A DNA stretch of 64,000 nt from Candidatus Methylospira mobilis (GTDB lineage: Bacteria > Pseudomonadota > Gammaproteobacteria > Methylococcales > Methylococcaceae): assembly GCF_009498235.1 (NCBI RefSeq), contig NZ_CP044205.1, positions 2,295,389 to 2,359,388 of the forward strand, given 5' to 3'. The position numbers were made by a program, and so were the translations under genes. Positions 1 through 9,414 of this stretch are shown here, one piece after another. Every line of letters starts with the position of its first letter. Position 1 is the first letter of the stretch. The notes beneath the pieces were generated by a model that saw only the letters and a list, made by a program, of their open reading frames with translations, was not told the DNA's origin and ran no database searches.

Positions 1-2
1 GA

Positions 3-410
3 GGCTGGCTCGCGCAAAGGCTGGAAAAAGCCGCGGAAGCCGCAGCCGCTTGGTGGGCATTGGGGCGCATAGGCAATAGAATACCCTTGTACGGCAGTTG
101 CCACACAGTGGTAAGCGCGTCCACCGGTCAGGAGTGGCTGCATCTGCTATTGGAACAGGATTGGAAACGAAACCGGCAGGCCGCCTTTTCCGCCACCCTG
201 ATCGCGCGAATGAGCGGCGACCGCAGCCGGGACATTGATCAACAAACGCGCGCATTGGTCGCGGATAAACTGACACGCGCAAAAATGCCGGAAAACTGGC
301 TGGCCATGGTCAACAATCTGCAGCCTATCGACCTATCCGATGAAAATCGGGCGCTTGGAGAAATGCTGCCTCCCGGCCTAAAGCTTGTCTCAAATGGCTC
401 GCCGGAATGA
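3..410 (+). CDS. Hsp70/DnaK-family protein with DUF3731-like region, C-terminal fragment
   Basis: The frame is open from the left edge, so only the last ~135 residues are visible. They contain a WWALGRIGNRIPLYG segment followed by a WLHLLLEQDW segment, which I recognise as the C-terminal DUF3731-type extension of bacterial Hsp70-like proteins of about 900 residues. The ATPase domain lies outside the window, so the chaperone role is inferred from the tail alone. Its stop codon overlaps the start of the next gene, which suggests co-transcription with the c-di-GMP protein. Confidence 0.6.
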   Translation, partial: GWLAQRLEKAAEAAAAWWALGRIGNRIPLYGSCHTVVSASTGQEWLHLLLEQDWKRNRQAAFSATLIARMSGDRSRDIDQQTRALVADKLTRAKMPENWLAMVNNLQPIDLSDENRALGEMLPPGLKLVSNGSPE

Positions 411-3400
411 AGCGGCGGCGGATTTGCATCTTATCGAATCAATGAACATAACCGGGCTTAAAGCGCAGATACGCTTACCAGCTCTATGGATCATCGTTGC
501 CGGCAGTTATTTGGCCATGGCTAAAATATGCCTGGAGCTTGGCGCTATCGGCGGCACGATATCACCGTTCTGGCTTCCCGCAGGACTGGTGATGGGATTG
601 ACGCTGGCCCTCGGCTATCGAGTGCTTCCGGGGATTTTCATCGGCCAGTTGCTGAGCGGCGTTCTGCTGGAAACGCATACCGGGTGGCTGGCGCCCTTTG
701 CTGAAGCGGGCGGCAATATCCTTGAGGGCATTATTTTCCGCTATCTGGCAGCCGGCCGGCCCATCACTACCGTGCGCAGCTTCCTGAATGTTCTACCCGG
801 CGCCGCGCTGGGCAGTCTGGCGAACGCCGCCATAGGTGTAAGCGCATTTACCTGGTCCGGTGCCATTAACCCCGACATAGCGCTACAGGCCGCTTTAACC
901 TGGTTCATAGGAGACATAGGCGGCGCCTTGATAATAATGCCGGTAATCGCCGGTTGGAAAATCATCAATTGGAATGTATGGAAAAAAACCCGGTTTCTGG
1001 CGGAATTCGGTTTTTTATCGCTGTTGACGGTTACGCTGAGCTATATCGCATTTTTCGATACATTTTCGCTTCCAAGCTACCCACTGGTATTTTTGCTGCT
1101 GCCGCTGCTGCTCTGGGGAGCCTTCCGCTTCGATTACAGCGCAGTCAATTTGCTCAACGCAATATTGACCGGAGTAGCCGTTGCCGGAACCACCCATGGT
1201 CACGGCCCGTTCGCAATTGCAGCGCCGATCATGTCGCTCACGCTGTTGCAAATATTTACTGCGGCGCTCGTTTGCACTTCATTGCTGGTGATGCTGATCA
1301 ATCGCGAACGCCGGAATGTCATGATTGATATTCGACAGCAGGCAATCGAACTGGAACATCGCGTACAAAAGCAGACAGGAGCATACAGGGCCGCCAACTG
1401 GGAGCTTAGAGAATCGGAGAAGCGTTTCCGCTTTATGCTGGAAACCAGCCCTATTTCGGTACGCATCACCAGCACTGACGGTCGCAAGATCCTGTTTGCG
1501 AACCGGCGCTACGAGGAATTGATCAATGTCTCTGCCGGTCGCGCCATTGGTATCAACCCGACCACCTTTTATAAAAATCCGGACGATTACGAGAGTGTGC
1601 TGAAAATACTGAAAGCGCGCGAAAACATTTTCAATCGTCTGACCGAGTTGAGCGTACCGGGAGCCGGGACCAAATGGGTGCTGGCATCCTACCTGTCTAT
1701 ACGTTACCAGGGAAAAAGCGAGTTTCTCGGCTGGTTTTACGATATTACCGAACACAAACAAGCCGAAGAAAAGCTGACCTTGTCCGATCGGGTTTTCAAC
1801 GAAACCCATGAAGGCATCATTATCACCGATGTCCAAAACCGCATCATCGACGTCAATCCGGCCTTTTGCACTATCACCGGCTATACACGCGACGAGGCTA
1901 TCGGACAAACGCCGCATTTTCTTCGCTCCGGCAAGCAACCCCCCGAATTTTACACCGCGCTGTGGGGCACCTTGAACGAAACCGGACACTGGCAGGGCGA
2001 ACTCTGGAACCGCAAGAAAAACGGCGATCTCTATGCCGAACGCCTGACCATTTCGGCCCTGCGCGACGATCATGGCATCGTGCTGCACTATGTCGCGCTG
2101 TTTTCCGATATCACCCAAACCAAGCAGCAGCAGCAGGCGCTCGAACTGATGGCCCACTACGATGCGCTGACCCAACTGCCCAACCGCGTGCTGTTCGCCA
2201 AGCACTTCAATCAGGCCATTTCTTACAGCCGGCGCGAGTCGGCGCTGCTCGCGGTGTGTTATCTCGACCTGGACGGCTTCAAGCAGGTGAACGACTCGCT
2301 CGGTCATGACGCCGGCGATCAACTGCTGATCGAGGTCGCCAACCGCATTCAGAGCAGTCTGCGCGGAGAGGATACGCTGTCGCGCCTCGGCGGCGACGAA
2401 TTCGCGTTGCTGATTAACGATCTGCAGTCGTTCGACGAATGCGAACAGGTGCTGGTGCGTATCCACCAGGCCATCGCGCAACCGTATTTGATCGGCGGCC
2501 AGGCGGTCAATGTCGCCGCCAGCACCGGCGTAACGCTATACCCCCGCGACGACGCCGACCCCGATACCTTGCTGCGCCATGCCGATCAGGCCATGTATCT
2601 GGCCAAGACCTCCGGACGCAACCGCTATTGCCTGTTCGATAGCGAGCAGGCGCAACAGATGCAGCGCCAAAGCCGGCAACTGGAGCAGATCGAAGCCGCT
2701 TTTGTGCGCAAGGAGTTCTGCCTGTTCTATCAGCCCAAAGTCAACATGTCCAGCGGCGAGGTGGTCGGCATGGAAGCCTTGATACGATGGAATCATCCCG
2801 AGCGCGGCATCGTAGCGCCGGCGGCTTTTCTGCCGGCTGTGGAAGGCAGCGCGTTCGAGATTGTGCTCGGCAACTGGGTGATCGATACCGCATTGGCGCA
2901 GCTGGATAGCTGGCGCGGCATCGGCCTGGAAATCGAAGTCAGCGTCAATATTGCGCCGCGCCACCTGCAGGATCCGGATTTTTTTATCACGCTGCACGCG
3001 CTGCTGGCCCAGCACCCCGTCATCCCGGCGCGCCGGCTGCAGCTGGAAGTAGTGGAAAGCAGCGTGCTGAACGATCTGGGACGCGTCAGCGAAGTCATCG
3101 CGCTGTGCCGCAGGGAGCTGGGGGTCGGCTTCGCGCTGGACGATTTCGGCACCGGCTATTCGTCGCTGACTTACCTGCGCCGCCTGCCGGTAGACAGCGT
3201 CAAGATCGATCAGAGTTTCGTACGCGACATGATCGACGATCCTGAGGATCACGCCATCGTCAACGGCGTCATCGCATTGGCCCGGGCATTCAAGCGCGAA
3301 GTCGTCGCCGAAGGCGTGGAAACCTGCGAACATGGTATGGTATTGTTGGACATGGGCTGCGATCTGGCCCAGGGTTATGGCATCGCGCGGCCGATGCCTG

Positions 3401-3471
3401 CGGATGCGGTTGCGTCATGGGTACGTGATTATCGACCCGATGAGGTGTGGCGCAAAGCGCCTGTTTCCTGA
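394..3471 (+). CDS. MASE1-PAS-PAS-GGDEF-EAL cyclic-di-GMP turnover protein
   Basis: This 1025-residue inner-membrane protein should make and/or degrade c-di-GMP. A multi-helix MASE1 sensor covers about residues 25-310, then come two PAS domains (about 345-460 and 470-585), a GGDEF cyclase domain (about 595-755) with an intact RLGGDEFALL active site, and an EAL phosphodiesterase domain (about 770-1015). The EAL domain keeps the EALIRW motif, DDFGTGYSSL, the VKIDQSF lysine and the AEGVET glutamate, so both catalytic halves look intact and net activity cannot be predicted. I chose the ATG at 394, which overlaps the preceding stop codon; a TTG at 385 and an ATG at 442 are alternatives. The sensed ligand is unknown. 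Confidence 0.9.
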   Translation: MARRNEAAADLHLIESMNITGLKAQIRLPALWIIVAGSYLAMAKICLELGAIGGTISPFWLPAGLVMGLTLALGYRVLPGIFIGQLLSGVLLETHTGWLAPFAEAGGNILEGIIFRYLAAGRPITTVRSFLNVLPGAALGSLANAAIGVSAFTWSGAINPDIALQAALTWFIGDIGGALIIMPVIAGWKIINWNVWKKTRFLAEFGFLSLLTVTLSYIAFFDTFSLPSYPLVFLLLPLLLWGAFRFDYSAVNLLNAILTGVAVAGTTHGHGPFAIAAPIMSLTLLQIFTAALVCTSLLVMLINRERRNVMIDIRQQAIELEHRVQKQTGAYRAANWELRESEKRFRFMLETSPISVRITSTDGRKILFANRRYEELINVSAGRAIGINPTTFYKNPDDYESVLKILKARENIFNRLTELSVPGAGTKWVLASYLSIRYQGKSEFLGWFYDITEHKQAEEKLTLSDRVFNETHEGIIITDVQNRIIDVNPAFCTITGYTRDEAIGQTPHFLRSGKQPPEFYTALWGTLNETGHWQGELWNRKKNGDLYAERLTISALRDDHGIVLHYVALFSDITQTKQQQQALELMAHYDALTQLPNRVLFAKHFNQAISYSRRESALLAVCYLDLDGFKQVNDSLGHDAGDQLLIEVANRIQSSLRGEDTLSRLGGDEFALLINDLQSFDECEQVLVRIHQAIAQPYLIGGQAVNVAASTGVTLYPRDDADPDTLLRHADQAMYLAKTSGRNRYCLFDSEQAQQMQRQSRQLEQIEAAFVRKEFCLFYQPKVNMSSGEVVGMEALIRWNHPERGIVAPAAFLPAVEGSAFEIVLGNWVIDTALAQLDSWRGIGLEIEVSVNIAPRHLQDPDFFITLHALLAQHPVIPARRLQLEVVESSVLNDLGRVSEVIALCRRELGVGFALDDFGTGYSSLTYLRRLPVDSVKIDQSFVRDMIDDPEDHAIVNGVIALARAFKREVVAEGVETCEHGMVLLDMGCDLAQGYGIARPMPADAVASWVRDYRPDEVWRKAPVS

Positions 3472-3628
3472 CGAAAGGTGCCCGATGCAGAATTGATCTT
3501 TTTTATAGTTTTAATCCTGCACCCGGCCTCAGTTCGCTTTACTCTCCTCCTGGCAGCTCTTTCTTGTTTCCTCTGCTATCCGCGAGCGGCTCTATTCAGT
3601 CTATGCGCTGAACAGGCAGCTTCTTTTT

Positions 3629-3796
3629 TTATTTCTTGGCGCTACTGATCTGTTTATCAACCTGCGCCTTGGTTTCAGCAAACGCACTCGTCGGTACGCT
3701 TTCCATTTCCCTGCTTTTCAGCATAAACACCAATCCTATTGCCACAACAATGACGCCTGCGATGTAGAACCAAAAGTTGTCATTCTCTTTTTCCAT
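3629..3796 (-). CDS. Small single-pass membrane protein (paralogue of 4155-4331)
   Basis: This 55-residue protein starts at an ATG with a good ribosome-binding site (GAGGTGG). It has a charged N-terminus (MEKEND), an aromatic NFWFY motif, one hydrophobic helix at about residues 11-26 and a polar tail ending SSAKK. It resembles the divergent 58-residue protein at 4155-4331 (EKEKDYFWFY followed by a helix ending in LVKS), so the two are paralogues. Function is unknown. Confidence 0.65.
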   Translation of the reverse strand: MEKENDNFWFYIAGVIVVAIGLVFMLKSREMESVPTSAFAETKAQVDKQISSAKK

Positions 3797-4053
3797 CTTA
3801 GCCACCTCATGAAGTGAAACACTAAATAATCAAGGTGGTACGACCACTGATGACCGCCCACCGGAAGCATAGTCGCATTACGCTACGTTACCTGAGGGAC
3901 GGCGCCCGGAAAGGCGTCGCTCTCAAGGCAGGATTATTCTATTACATCAAATTATCTATTTCAACAAAAAAGCACCAGAAAATCGAATCAGCGCCTATAT
4001 CCCTCCGAAAACACGAGGAAGATCACGTCCCCCTCTTGCTTTCTACAAGCTTT
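3797..4053. other. Intergenic region between two divergent micro-protein genes
   Basis: No gene is supported here. It contains a possible hairpin around 3899-3925 (GACGGCGCC facing GGCGTC) of unknown role, and the right end runs into the FNR-type site described separately. An open frame on the plus strand beginning at 3835 has no ribosome-binding site and runs through the regulatory region, so I treat it as chance. Confidence 0.4.
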
Positions 4054-4067
4054 TTGATCCAGATCAC
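4054..4067 (+). promoter_or_regulatory. FNR/CRP-type operator (TTGATCCAGATCAC)
   Basis: The sequence matches 9 of the 10 defined bases of the FNR consensus TTGAT-N4-ATCAA. Its centre (4060.5) lies about 41.5 bp before a start site predicted from the -10 box at 4090-4095, which is the standard geometry of a class II FNR-activated promoter. The gene for an FNR-type regulator lies about 0.3 kb downstream on the other strand. Confidence 0.65.
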
Positions 4068-4089
4068 ATTTTTAACAGGGAAAAAAACT

Positions 4090-4095
4090 TACAGT
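4090..4095 (+). promoter_or_regulatory. Predicted -10 box (TACAGT) of an FNR-dependent promoter
   Basis: TACAGT matches four of six positions of the -10 consensus and puts transcription start near 4102. No good -35 box is present, as expected when an activator bound at -41.5 replaces it. The transcript would lead to the micro-protein gene at 4155. Confidence 0.45.
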
Positions 4096-4154
4096 AAACA
4101 CACGCTGGCCCAGATCAGCGGGATCTGTAAACTATTATATTTAGGAGAGCTACT

Positions 4155-4331
4155 ATGAGCGGAACGCAAGAAAAAGAAAAAGATTATTTCTGGTTCTATG
4201 TTGGCGGCGTTGTTCTGGCTGCCATTGTCGTATTGGGTCTGGTAAAAAGCAGCGAGCACGGCAAATATGAAATGGCCAGCAAAGCCATTGCAGTTGATCC
4301 AACCCAATCCGCCTATTTCAATAAGAAATAA
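4155..4331 (+). CDS. Small single-pass membrane protein, probably FNR-controlled
   Basis: This 58-residue protein follows a strong ribosome-binding site (AGGAGAG). It has a charged head (SGTQEKEKD), a YFWFY aromatic patch, one membrane helix at about residues 14-30 and a short polar tail. It is a paralogue of the protein at 3629-3796. The FNR-type site upstream suggests low-oxygen expression and a link to respiratory membranes. It could be a small subunit or assembly factor of a respiratory enzyme, but nothing in the sequence proves this. Confidence 0.7.
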   Translation: MSGTQEKEKDYFWFYVGGVVLAAIVVLGLVKSSEHGKYEMASKAIAVDPTQSAYFNKK

Positions 4332-4376
4332 TCTGCATTTACGCGATGACGGGGATATGCTCCCCGTCATCGCGAT

Positions 4377-5114
4377 CTACTCTTCCGAACAATACCGATA
4401 CAAACCCGCGCGGTCGAGCAGCGTTAACTGCTTGGACTTCACGTTTATCAAGCCTTGAGCCTGAAACTGGTGTAATAACCGGCTCACCGTTTCGTGGGTG
4501 ATACCCAAATAGTTTCCTATTTCCTCGCGCGACATGCTTAAACGAAACTCGGTCGACGCATACCCACGCAATCTAAGCCGCTCGGAAATATGTATGATGA
4601 AACTCGCCACGCGTTCATCCGCGCTTTTCCGGCTCAACACCATTTTTTCGACGCTTGCGTCGAACTGATAGCCGGAACGCTGCAACAATACTTGTGCCAG
4701 ACTCGGCGTATCCCTGGCGAGCACTTCAAGCTGCTGTGTCGGCAGCTCGCAATAATTGACGTTTTCGAGTGCGATCGCAGTGCAACGATAACGCTCCGTA
4801 GAAAAGCCGTCGAATCCCAGCAGTTCTCCAGGCAGCACGAAATCGACTACATACTCGTTGCCATTTTTATCGAGCGCGACCAGTTTGGAGCTACCCGACC
4901 TGATGGCGATAACCCCCCTGAAAGGGCTGCCCGCATGGTATAAGGCGGCCCCCTTCGGAAGGGTATTGTTACGTCTGACCAGGGTTCCAAGCGACTCGAT
5001 TTCCTCACGGGTCAGTCCTTTGGGGATGCAGATCCGGCCCAAATTGCAATGTTCGCAAGTTACGGGCATACGCGCATGGAGCGCAGAATGTGTGTGATTT
5101 AATACGGCTGTCAT
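4377..5114 (-). CDS. fnr: FNR-type oxygen-sensing transcription regulator
   Basis: This 245-residue Crp/Fnr-family protein has the N-terminal cysteine cluster CEHCNLGRIC and a further cysteine in the effector domain (ERYRC), the four ligands expected for an oxygen-labile [4Fe-4S] cluster. A cyclic-nucleotide-like beta roll covers about residues 45-150. The C-terminal helix-turn-helix includes EEIGNYLGITHETVSRLL, with the E-S-R contact residues of FNR that read TTGAT half sites. A matching site lies upstream of the adjacent micro-protein gene. It should activate or repress genes when oxygen falls. The name follows the family; Anr is an equivalent name in other genera. Confidence 0.9.
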   Translation of the reverse strand: MTAVLNHTHSALHARMPVTCEHCNLGRICIPKGLTREEIESLGTLVRRNNTLPKGAALYHAGSPFRGVIAIRSGSSKLVALDKNGNEYVVDFVLPGELLGFDGFSTERYRCTAIALENVNYCELPTQQLEVLARDTPSLAQVLLQRSGYQFDASVEKMVLSRKSADERVASFIIHISERLRLRGYASTEFRLSMSREEIGNYLGITHETVSRLLHQFQAQGLINVKSKQLTLLDRAGLYRYCSEE

Positions 5115-5154
5115 CTGCCTTGATGATTACAATCCGAACAACAGGAGGTCAACG

Positions 5155-5187
5155 ATGAACCCCCACAAGCATGAGGCAATACCCTGA
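5155..5187 (+). other. Ten-codon ORF behind a perfect Shine-Dalgarno
   Basis: AGGAGGT stands 5 nt before an ATG that opens a reading frame of only ten codons (MNPHKHEAIP). It lies between the divergent regulator gene and the end of the lipoprotein gene, so there is no downstream gene it could attenuate. It may be a leader peptide remnant or chance. Confidence 0.2.
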
Positions 5188-5196
5188 ACTATTAGC

Positions 5197-5442
5197 TTAT
5201 TTCAGACTATCTTCGTAGGCCTTGCGGTCCTTATCATAAAGCCGCTCGAGCGCTGCGCAGGAAGGCTGCCCAGGCGCATCACGGCATTCTCGGTACTCGC
5301 GCCGCGACGTTTCCATCCGAATAGCAGCTTCTTCCGACGCAGGATTTTTAGGCACTACAGTTTTAGAGCATCCTGCCGCTGTCAACACCAGCGCCGTCAT
5401 TACTGCCAGCGGCATTGTTTTTATGTATTGTGTTCTCTGCAT
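5197..5442 (-). CDS. Small predicted lipoprotein
   Basis: The 81-residue product has a lipoprotein signal peptide: a positively charged start, a hydrophobic stretch and the lipobox LTAAGC with Cys at about residue 25. The mature part is short and charged, with two further cysteines (ECRDAP and PSCAALE) that may form a disulfide in the periplasm. I do not recognise the family. The gene stands alone. Confidence 0.6.
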   Translation of the reverse strand: MQRTQYIKTMPLAVMTALVLTAAGCSKTVVPKNPASEEAAIRMETSRREYRECRDAPGQPSCAALERLYDKDRKAYEDSLK

Positions 5443-5617
5443 TAGTTTTCTTACTTGATTTAGTCTCTACGGGCCAGCGCGCATGCAAAAAACCCAGTCA
5501 GATTTTCCGACAATACGCCGTAGAAGCCGCCCAAGCCAAGATACTACGCAATATGTCGGCCTAACGCAATGCCCCGCCAATCAACTTGGATGCGTCGGGC
5601 TAACATGACCTGGGAAA

Positions 5618-6211
5618 CTACTCCGCGAACTGCACGGCTTCACGATTAAGCGCCAGCCATTGCAAGCCGATAATCGGTATCGCCGAGTCTATCGACCCTT
5701 GCTGCATCAACGCCATCGCTTCGGCAAAACCAACCACGCTGACTTTAATATCCTCATGCTCTTCGGCTAATCCGTGCACGCCACCGACGCCGTGAGTATC
5801 GATCAGGCCGCAAAACAAGGTAATTTGTTCGGACGAGCCTCCGGGGCTGGTATAAAACCGGCCTATGCGTATCAACTTTCTGATAAAGCACCCTGCTTCC
5901 TCCCGGGACTCGCGCATCGCCACTTCCTCAATCGATTCGCCTTCTTCTATACCGCCGGCGACTATTTCCAGCAGCCAGGGATTTCCCCCCGACTTCAACG
6001 CGCCGACTCTGAATTGCTCCAGCAATACAACTGCGTCACGTTCCGGATCATAAAGCACCACGGCAACGCCATTGCTGCGCTGATAGAATTCACGCGACAA
6101 CACCGGGCTCACGCCGCCGCCAAACAACTCATGCCTTACGCGCAATCGCAACAGGTTAAAAAAACCACTATGCAATACTTTTTCATCAACAATATCAAAA
6201 AACCTGGTCAT
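5618..6211 (-). CDS. nudF: ADP-ribose pyrophosphatase (NudF-like Nudix hydrolase)
   Basis: This 197-residue protein should hydrolyse ADP-ribose to AMP and ribose-5-phosphate in the cytoplasm. The Nudix box is complete: G-x5-E-x7-R-E-x2-E-E-x-G in the segment around GGIEEGES and RESREEAG. The upstream LLEQFRVG and the downstream FYTSPGGSSEQITLF segment are typical of the NudF/ADPRase subfamily. Length matches E. coli NudF. A strong ribosome-binding site is not seen at the chosen start. Confidence 0.85.
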   Translation of the reverse strand: MTRFFDIVDEKVLHSGFFNLLRLRVRHELFGGGVSPVLSREFYQRSNGVAVVLYDPERDAVVLLEQFRVGALKSGGNPWLLEIVAGGIEEGESIEEVAMRESREEAGCFIRKLIRIGRFYTSPGGSSEQITLFCGLIDTHGVGGVHGLAEEHEDIKVSVVGFAEAMALMQQGSIDSAIPIIGLQWLALNREAVQFAE

Positions 6212-6232
6212 GCGAAACGCTCGATAGCTGAT

Positions 6233-8344
6233 TTAATGCAGGCGGAATACCGACGTCAAATCGCGTAAATGGCGAGCCTGATCTTCCATGGACTCGGCTG
6301 CCGCCGCAGATTCCTCTACCAGTGCGGCATTTTGTTGCGTCACAGCATCCATTTGCGAAATGGCGCGGTTTACCTGGTCAATTCCGGCGCTTTGCTCCGA
6401 TGAGGCCGCCGAAATCTCCGCCATAATATCGGTTACGCGGCGTACCGAAATGACTATCTCATTCATGGTTTCGCCTGCCTGCTCGACTTGATGACTGCCG
6501 CTGTCGACTTTTTCCACCGAATCCGATATCAGTTGCTTGATTTCCTTGGCGGCGGAGGCGGAACGCTGCGCCAGACTACGCACTTCACTGGCAACCACTG
6601 CAAAACCTCGACCTTGTTCGCCGGCACGCGCCGCTTCCACAGCGGCATTCAATGCCAAAATATTAGTCTGGAAAGCCAGGCCGTCTATGACGCCGATAAT
6701 ATCGACAACTTTGCGCGAGCTTTCCTGGATAGAACTCATGGTATTAACGACATCACCGACCGCTTCACCGCCTTTGAGGGCGATAGCGGAAGTATCCATG
6801 GCCAGCTGATTGGCCATGCGCGCATTATCGGCATTTTGTTTAACGGTCGCAGCCAACTGCTCCATGCTGGATGCCGTTTCCTGCAAGCTCGCCGCCTGCT
6901 GCTCGGTACGTTGCGACAAATCCATGTTGCCGCCGGCTATTTCAGTCGCGGAAGAATGAATGGTTGCCACGGAACTCACTATATCGCCTATCATCGTGGA
7001 CAAATAATCATGCGTTACATTGATACCGTCGGCGGCTTGTCCGAATAATCCCGGGTAGTTTTTTTCGATACGTTGCGACAAATTGCCGCTCCCCAATGCG
7101 GTGGCAACACGCGAAATATCGCTCAATCCTTCGTAGGCGGTCAGGCTCAAGCGGTTCAGTAATTCGGCCAGGGTTTTCGCATAGCCCTGTTTGCTTGTTT
7201 CATCCATGCGCGCGCTGAAATCACCATTGGCGACAGCACCAACGACATCGCGCACCTCATCTATAATGCTTTGCAAACTGGCTTTCATGCGCGCCATTGC
7301 CGCCAGGATACTGTCGCCGCCGCCGTCGGCAATGCTCACATCGACGCTCAAATCGCCCGCGGCAATACACGAGGCGATACGAACCGCCTCATCGGGGTTG
7401 CCGCCTAATTTATGTAATAACTGTTCGTTGAGCGTATTCAGGGACAAACAAATATCCCTGTCAAAACCTCTGCGCCCCGACACGTCGGTACGATGAGTAA
7501 AACTGCCTTGAACTGCCGAAGCTACACCCTGCTGCACTTCAGCTACGATGCCCAGCAGATCATCCTGCATCCTTTTAATCGACGCCAGCAGACTGGTTTT
7601 ATCCCCGGCCTTCAACGCAATCGGGTTTGACAAATTACCCTGGGCGATATTTTCTGTAATCTTCACAACTTCCGCAGGCTCTCCGCCCAGTTTTCCGAGC
7701 AGCATCCGCGCTATCCAGCCGCTGACAGCTATACCCAACAAAATGCCGATGACGACCAGCGTCGACACGGCTGTGTAGCCGAACGACATAGCGTCCAACG
7801 CCTCCGTGCTATTCTGGCCTACGCGCATATTCAAAAAATCCTTGAGTTCATCCAGATCTTTCTCATAGGCGAGCTGAGTCGGACTCAGTTTTTCGAGTAA
7901 AAAACGTTGTGCATCTTCCCGTTTTGCAGGGTTTTTAGCCCACAGTGTAAAAATATCGAGCTTGGAATCATAGCTGGTATGAGTTTCCGTCAGCTTGTTG
8001 AATAACTGGCGTCCCTCCGCCGAGCGCATCAATCCCCCCAGTCTGCCCATAATTTCCAGGGAGATATCTCTCGCCTGTGCGAGATTGTTAAACTCCTTCG
8101 CAATATCATCCATGTTTGTCAATAATAATGCACTCCTGGCAAACTTTGATTCGCTTTCGAGCTTCAACCGCAAAGTAAACGCATAATCCAGTTGAAGATA
8201 GCGGCGCTTGACCAGATCGACTTCGAGTTCGTTGAGATGGCGCAGGGTTAAAATGGAAAATCCGCCCACTATCACCAATAAGCACAAAACAAAACCGAAG
8301 CCAAGCAGCAACTGCTGTCTGACGCGCATCCTGGAAAAATTCAT
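6233..8344 (-). CDS. Methyl-accepting chemotaxis protein with multiple HAMP-like units
   Basis: This 703-residue receptor begins with [17 protein letters not shown] and a first membrane helix. A four-helix periplasmic sensor covers about residues 35-190, a second membrane helix follows near 200, then at least two HAMP/HAMP-like units with LGGEPAEV and LGGNPDEA starts, and a C-terminal signalling domain. The signalling tip has the usual [17 protein letters not shown] and [21 protein letters not shown] segments split into short runs, so it should drive CheA. No C-terminal NWETF-like receptor tail is seen. I moved the start to 8344 because a purine-rich AGGGGGG stands just before it; the frame extends to 8398. 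Confidence 0.9.
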   Translation of the reverse strand: MNFSRMRVRQQLLLGFGFVLCLLVIVGGFSILTLRHLNELEVDLVKRRYLQLDYAFTLRLKLESESKFARSALLLTNMDDIAKEFNNLAQARDISLEIMGRLGGLMRSAEGRQLFNKLTETHTSYDSKLDIFTLWAKNPAKREDAQRFLLEKLSPTQLAYEKDLDELKDFLNMRVGQNSTEALDAMSFGYTAVSTLVVIGILLGIAVSGWIARMLLGKLGGEPAEVVKITENIAQGNLSNPIALKAGDKTSLLASIKRMQDDLLGIVAEVQQGVASAVQGSFTHRTDVSGRRGFDRDICLSLNTLNEQLLHKLGGNPDEAVRIASCIAAGDLSVDVSIADGGGDSILAAMARMKASLQSIIDEVRDVVGAVANGDFSARMDETSKQGYAKTLAELLNRLSLTAYEGLSDISRVATALGSGNLSQRIEKNYPGLFGQAADGINVTHDYLSTMIGDIVSSVATIHSSATEIAGGNMDLSQRTEQQAASLQETASSMEQLAATVKQNADNARMANQLAMDTSAIALKGGEAVGDVVNTMSSIQESSRKVVDIIGVIDGLAFQTNILALNAAVEAARAGEQGRGFAVVASEVRSLAQRSASAAKEIKQLISDSVEKVDSGSHQVEQAGETMNEIVISVRRVTDIMAEISAASSEQSAGIDQVNRAISQMDAVTQQNAALVEESAAAAESMEDQARHLRDLTSVFRLH

Positions 8345-8404
8345 ACGCCCCCCTATTCCTTTTCCGTGGCAGAATACACAAATTACAGTTGCAAACAAAC
8401 CTGG

Positions 8405-9388
8405 CTATTGAAATTTAACCGATTCCAGAAAACCGCTAATGGAATGTCCGAAGCTGCTTCCCAACTGATGCGAAAGCCGGTCCAGCAATTGCTCCTGCGG
8501 CGTGTAGTTAACTCTATCTTCCGCCCCGATAATATCCTTGGCGACATGACGGATATCGCCCACATCATCGGCCAAACCCAGAGCGATAGCTTCCGAACCG
8601 GCCCAGACCATGCCGGAAAACATGTCCGGCGTTTCTTTCAGGCGGTTGCCGCGCCCCTGTTTCACCGCATCAATAAATTGCAGATGTATCTGGTCGACCA
8701 GCTGCTGGATCCGTTCTTTCTCTACGGCATCGACCGGCCCGAAAGGGTCCAGCAAGGCCTTGTGCGCGCCGCCTGTTATCAAACGCCTTTCCGCACCGAG
8801 CATTTTGATGGTATCGACAAAACCGAACCCGTTCATGATCACGCCAATGGAGCCGACCACGCTGGAGGGATGCACATAAATTTTGTCCGCTGCTGCGGCT
8901 ATGTAATACCCTCCTGATGCGCACATATCCGATACGACAGCTAAAATTGGCAGATCGGGCTTTTCCTTCTTGACACGCCGGATTTCATCGTACACATAAC
9001 CCGCCTGCACCGGACTGCCGCCCGGCGTATTGAGATGAAGAATAATGCCTTTAACGTTCTTGCTGTCCGCAGCATCGCGCAAACCGGCGATAATATTGTC
9101 GGCACTGGACTCGGTATCGCCGGCAATGACACCGGTTACATCAATAACTGCGGTATGTTTATTGCCGCCTGATGCGCTCTCGCGATCGAAAGGACCGGCA
9201 ATCAACCAAAGACTCACTCCCAGATAGACTGCGAACAGCGATTTAAAAAAAATCCCCCAATAACGGGCGCGACGCTGCTCGCCAACGGCGGCGAACACCA
9301 ATTTTTCCAACACCGCACGCTCCCAGTTGGATTGATTACTATTCGTAGTTTCGGCTTTGGCCTTGTGATCTGATTGTGATTCCGACAT
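8405..9388 (-). CDS. sppA: Signal peptide peptidase SppA (S49 family)
   Basis: This 327-residue membrane-anchored serine protease should cleave signal peptides left in the membrane. A single N-terminal helix lies at about residues 45-65. The catalytic region holds the SDMCASGGYYIA segment with the nucleophile serine, followed by SSVVGSIGVIM, both characteristic of the short SppA form. The HKALLDPFGP segment should hold the dyad lysine. The ATG at 9388 has an AGAGA purine tract; an ATG at 9400 would add four residues. Confidence 0.85.
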   Translation of the reverse strand: MSESQSDHKAKAETTNSNQSNWERAVLEKLVFAAVGEQRRARYWGIFFKSLFAVYLGVSLWLIAGPFDRESASGGNKHTAVIDVTGVIAGDTESSADNIIAGLRDAADSKNVKGIILHLNTPGGSPVQAGYVYDEIRRVKKEKPDLPILAVVSDMCASGGYYIAAAADKIYVHPSSVVGSIGVIMNGFGFVDTIKMLGAERRLITGGAHKALLDPFGPVDAVEKERIQQLVDQIHLQFIDAVKQGRGNRLKETPDMFSGMVWAGSEAIALGLADDVGDIRHVAKDIIGAEDRVNYTPQEQLLDRLSHQLGSSFGHSISGFLESVKFQ

Positions 9389-9414
9389 GTTGTCTCTCAT
9401 TGGTTCAAAATATG

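Noticed and set aside
1279-2481. 400-codon frame on the minus strand
   Set aside because: It lies fully antisense to the PAS-GGDEF part of a clear gene and has no family features; high GC third positions create such shadows.
3899-3925. Possible c-di-GMP riboswitch near the GGDEF gene
   Set aside because: The hairpin lacks the conserved loops of the known c-di-GMP aptamers.
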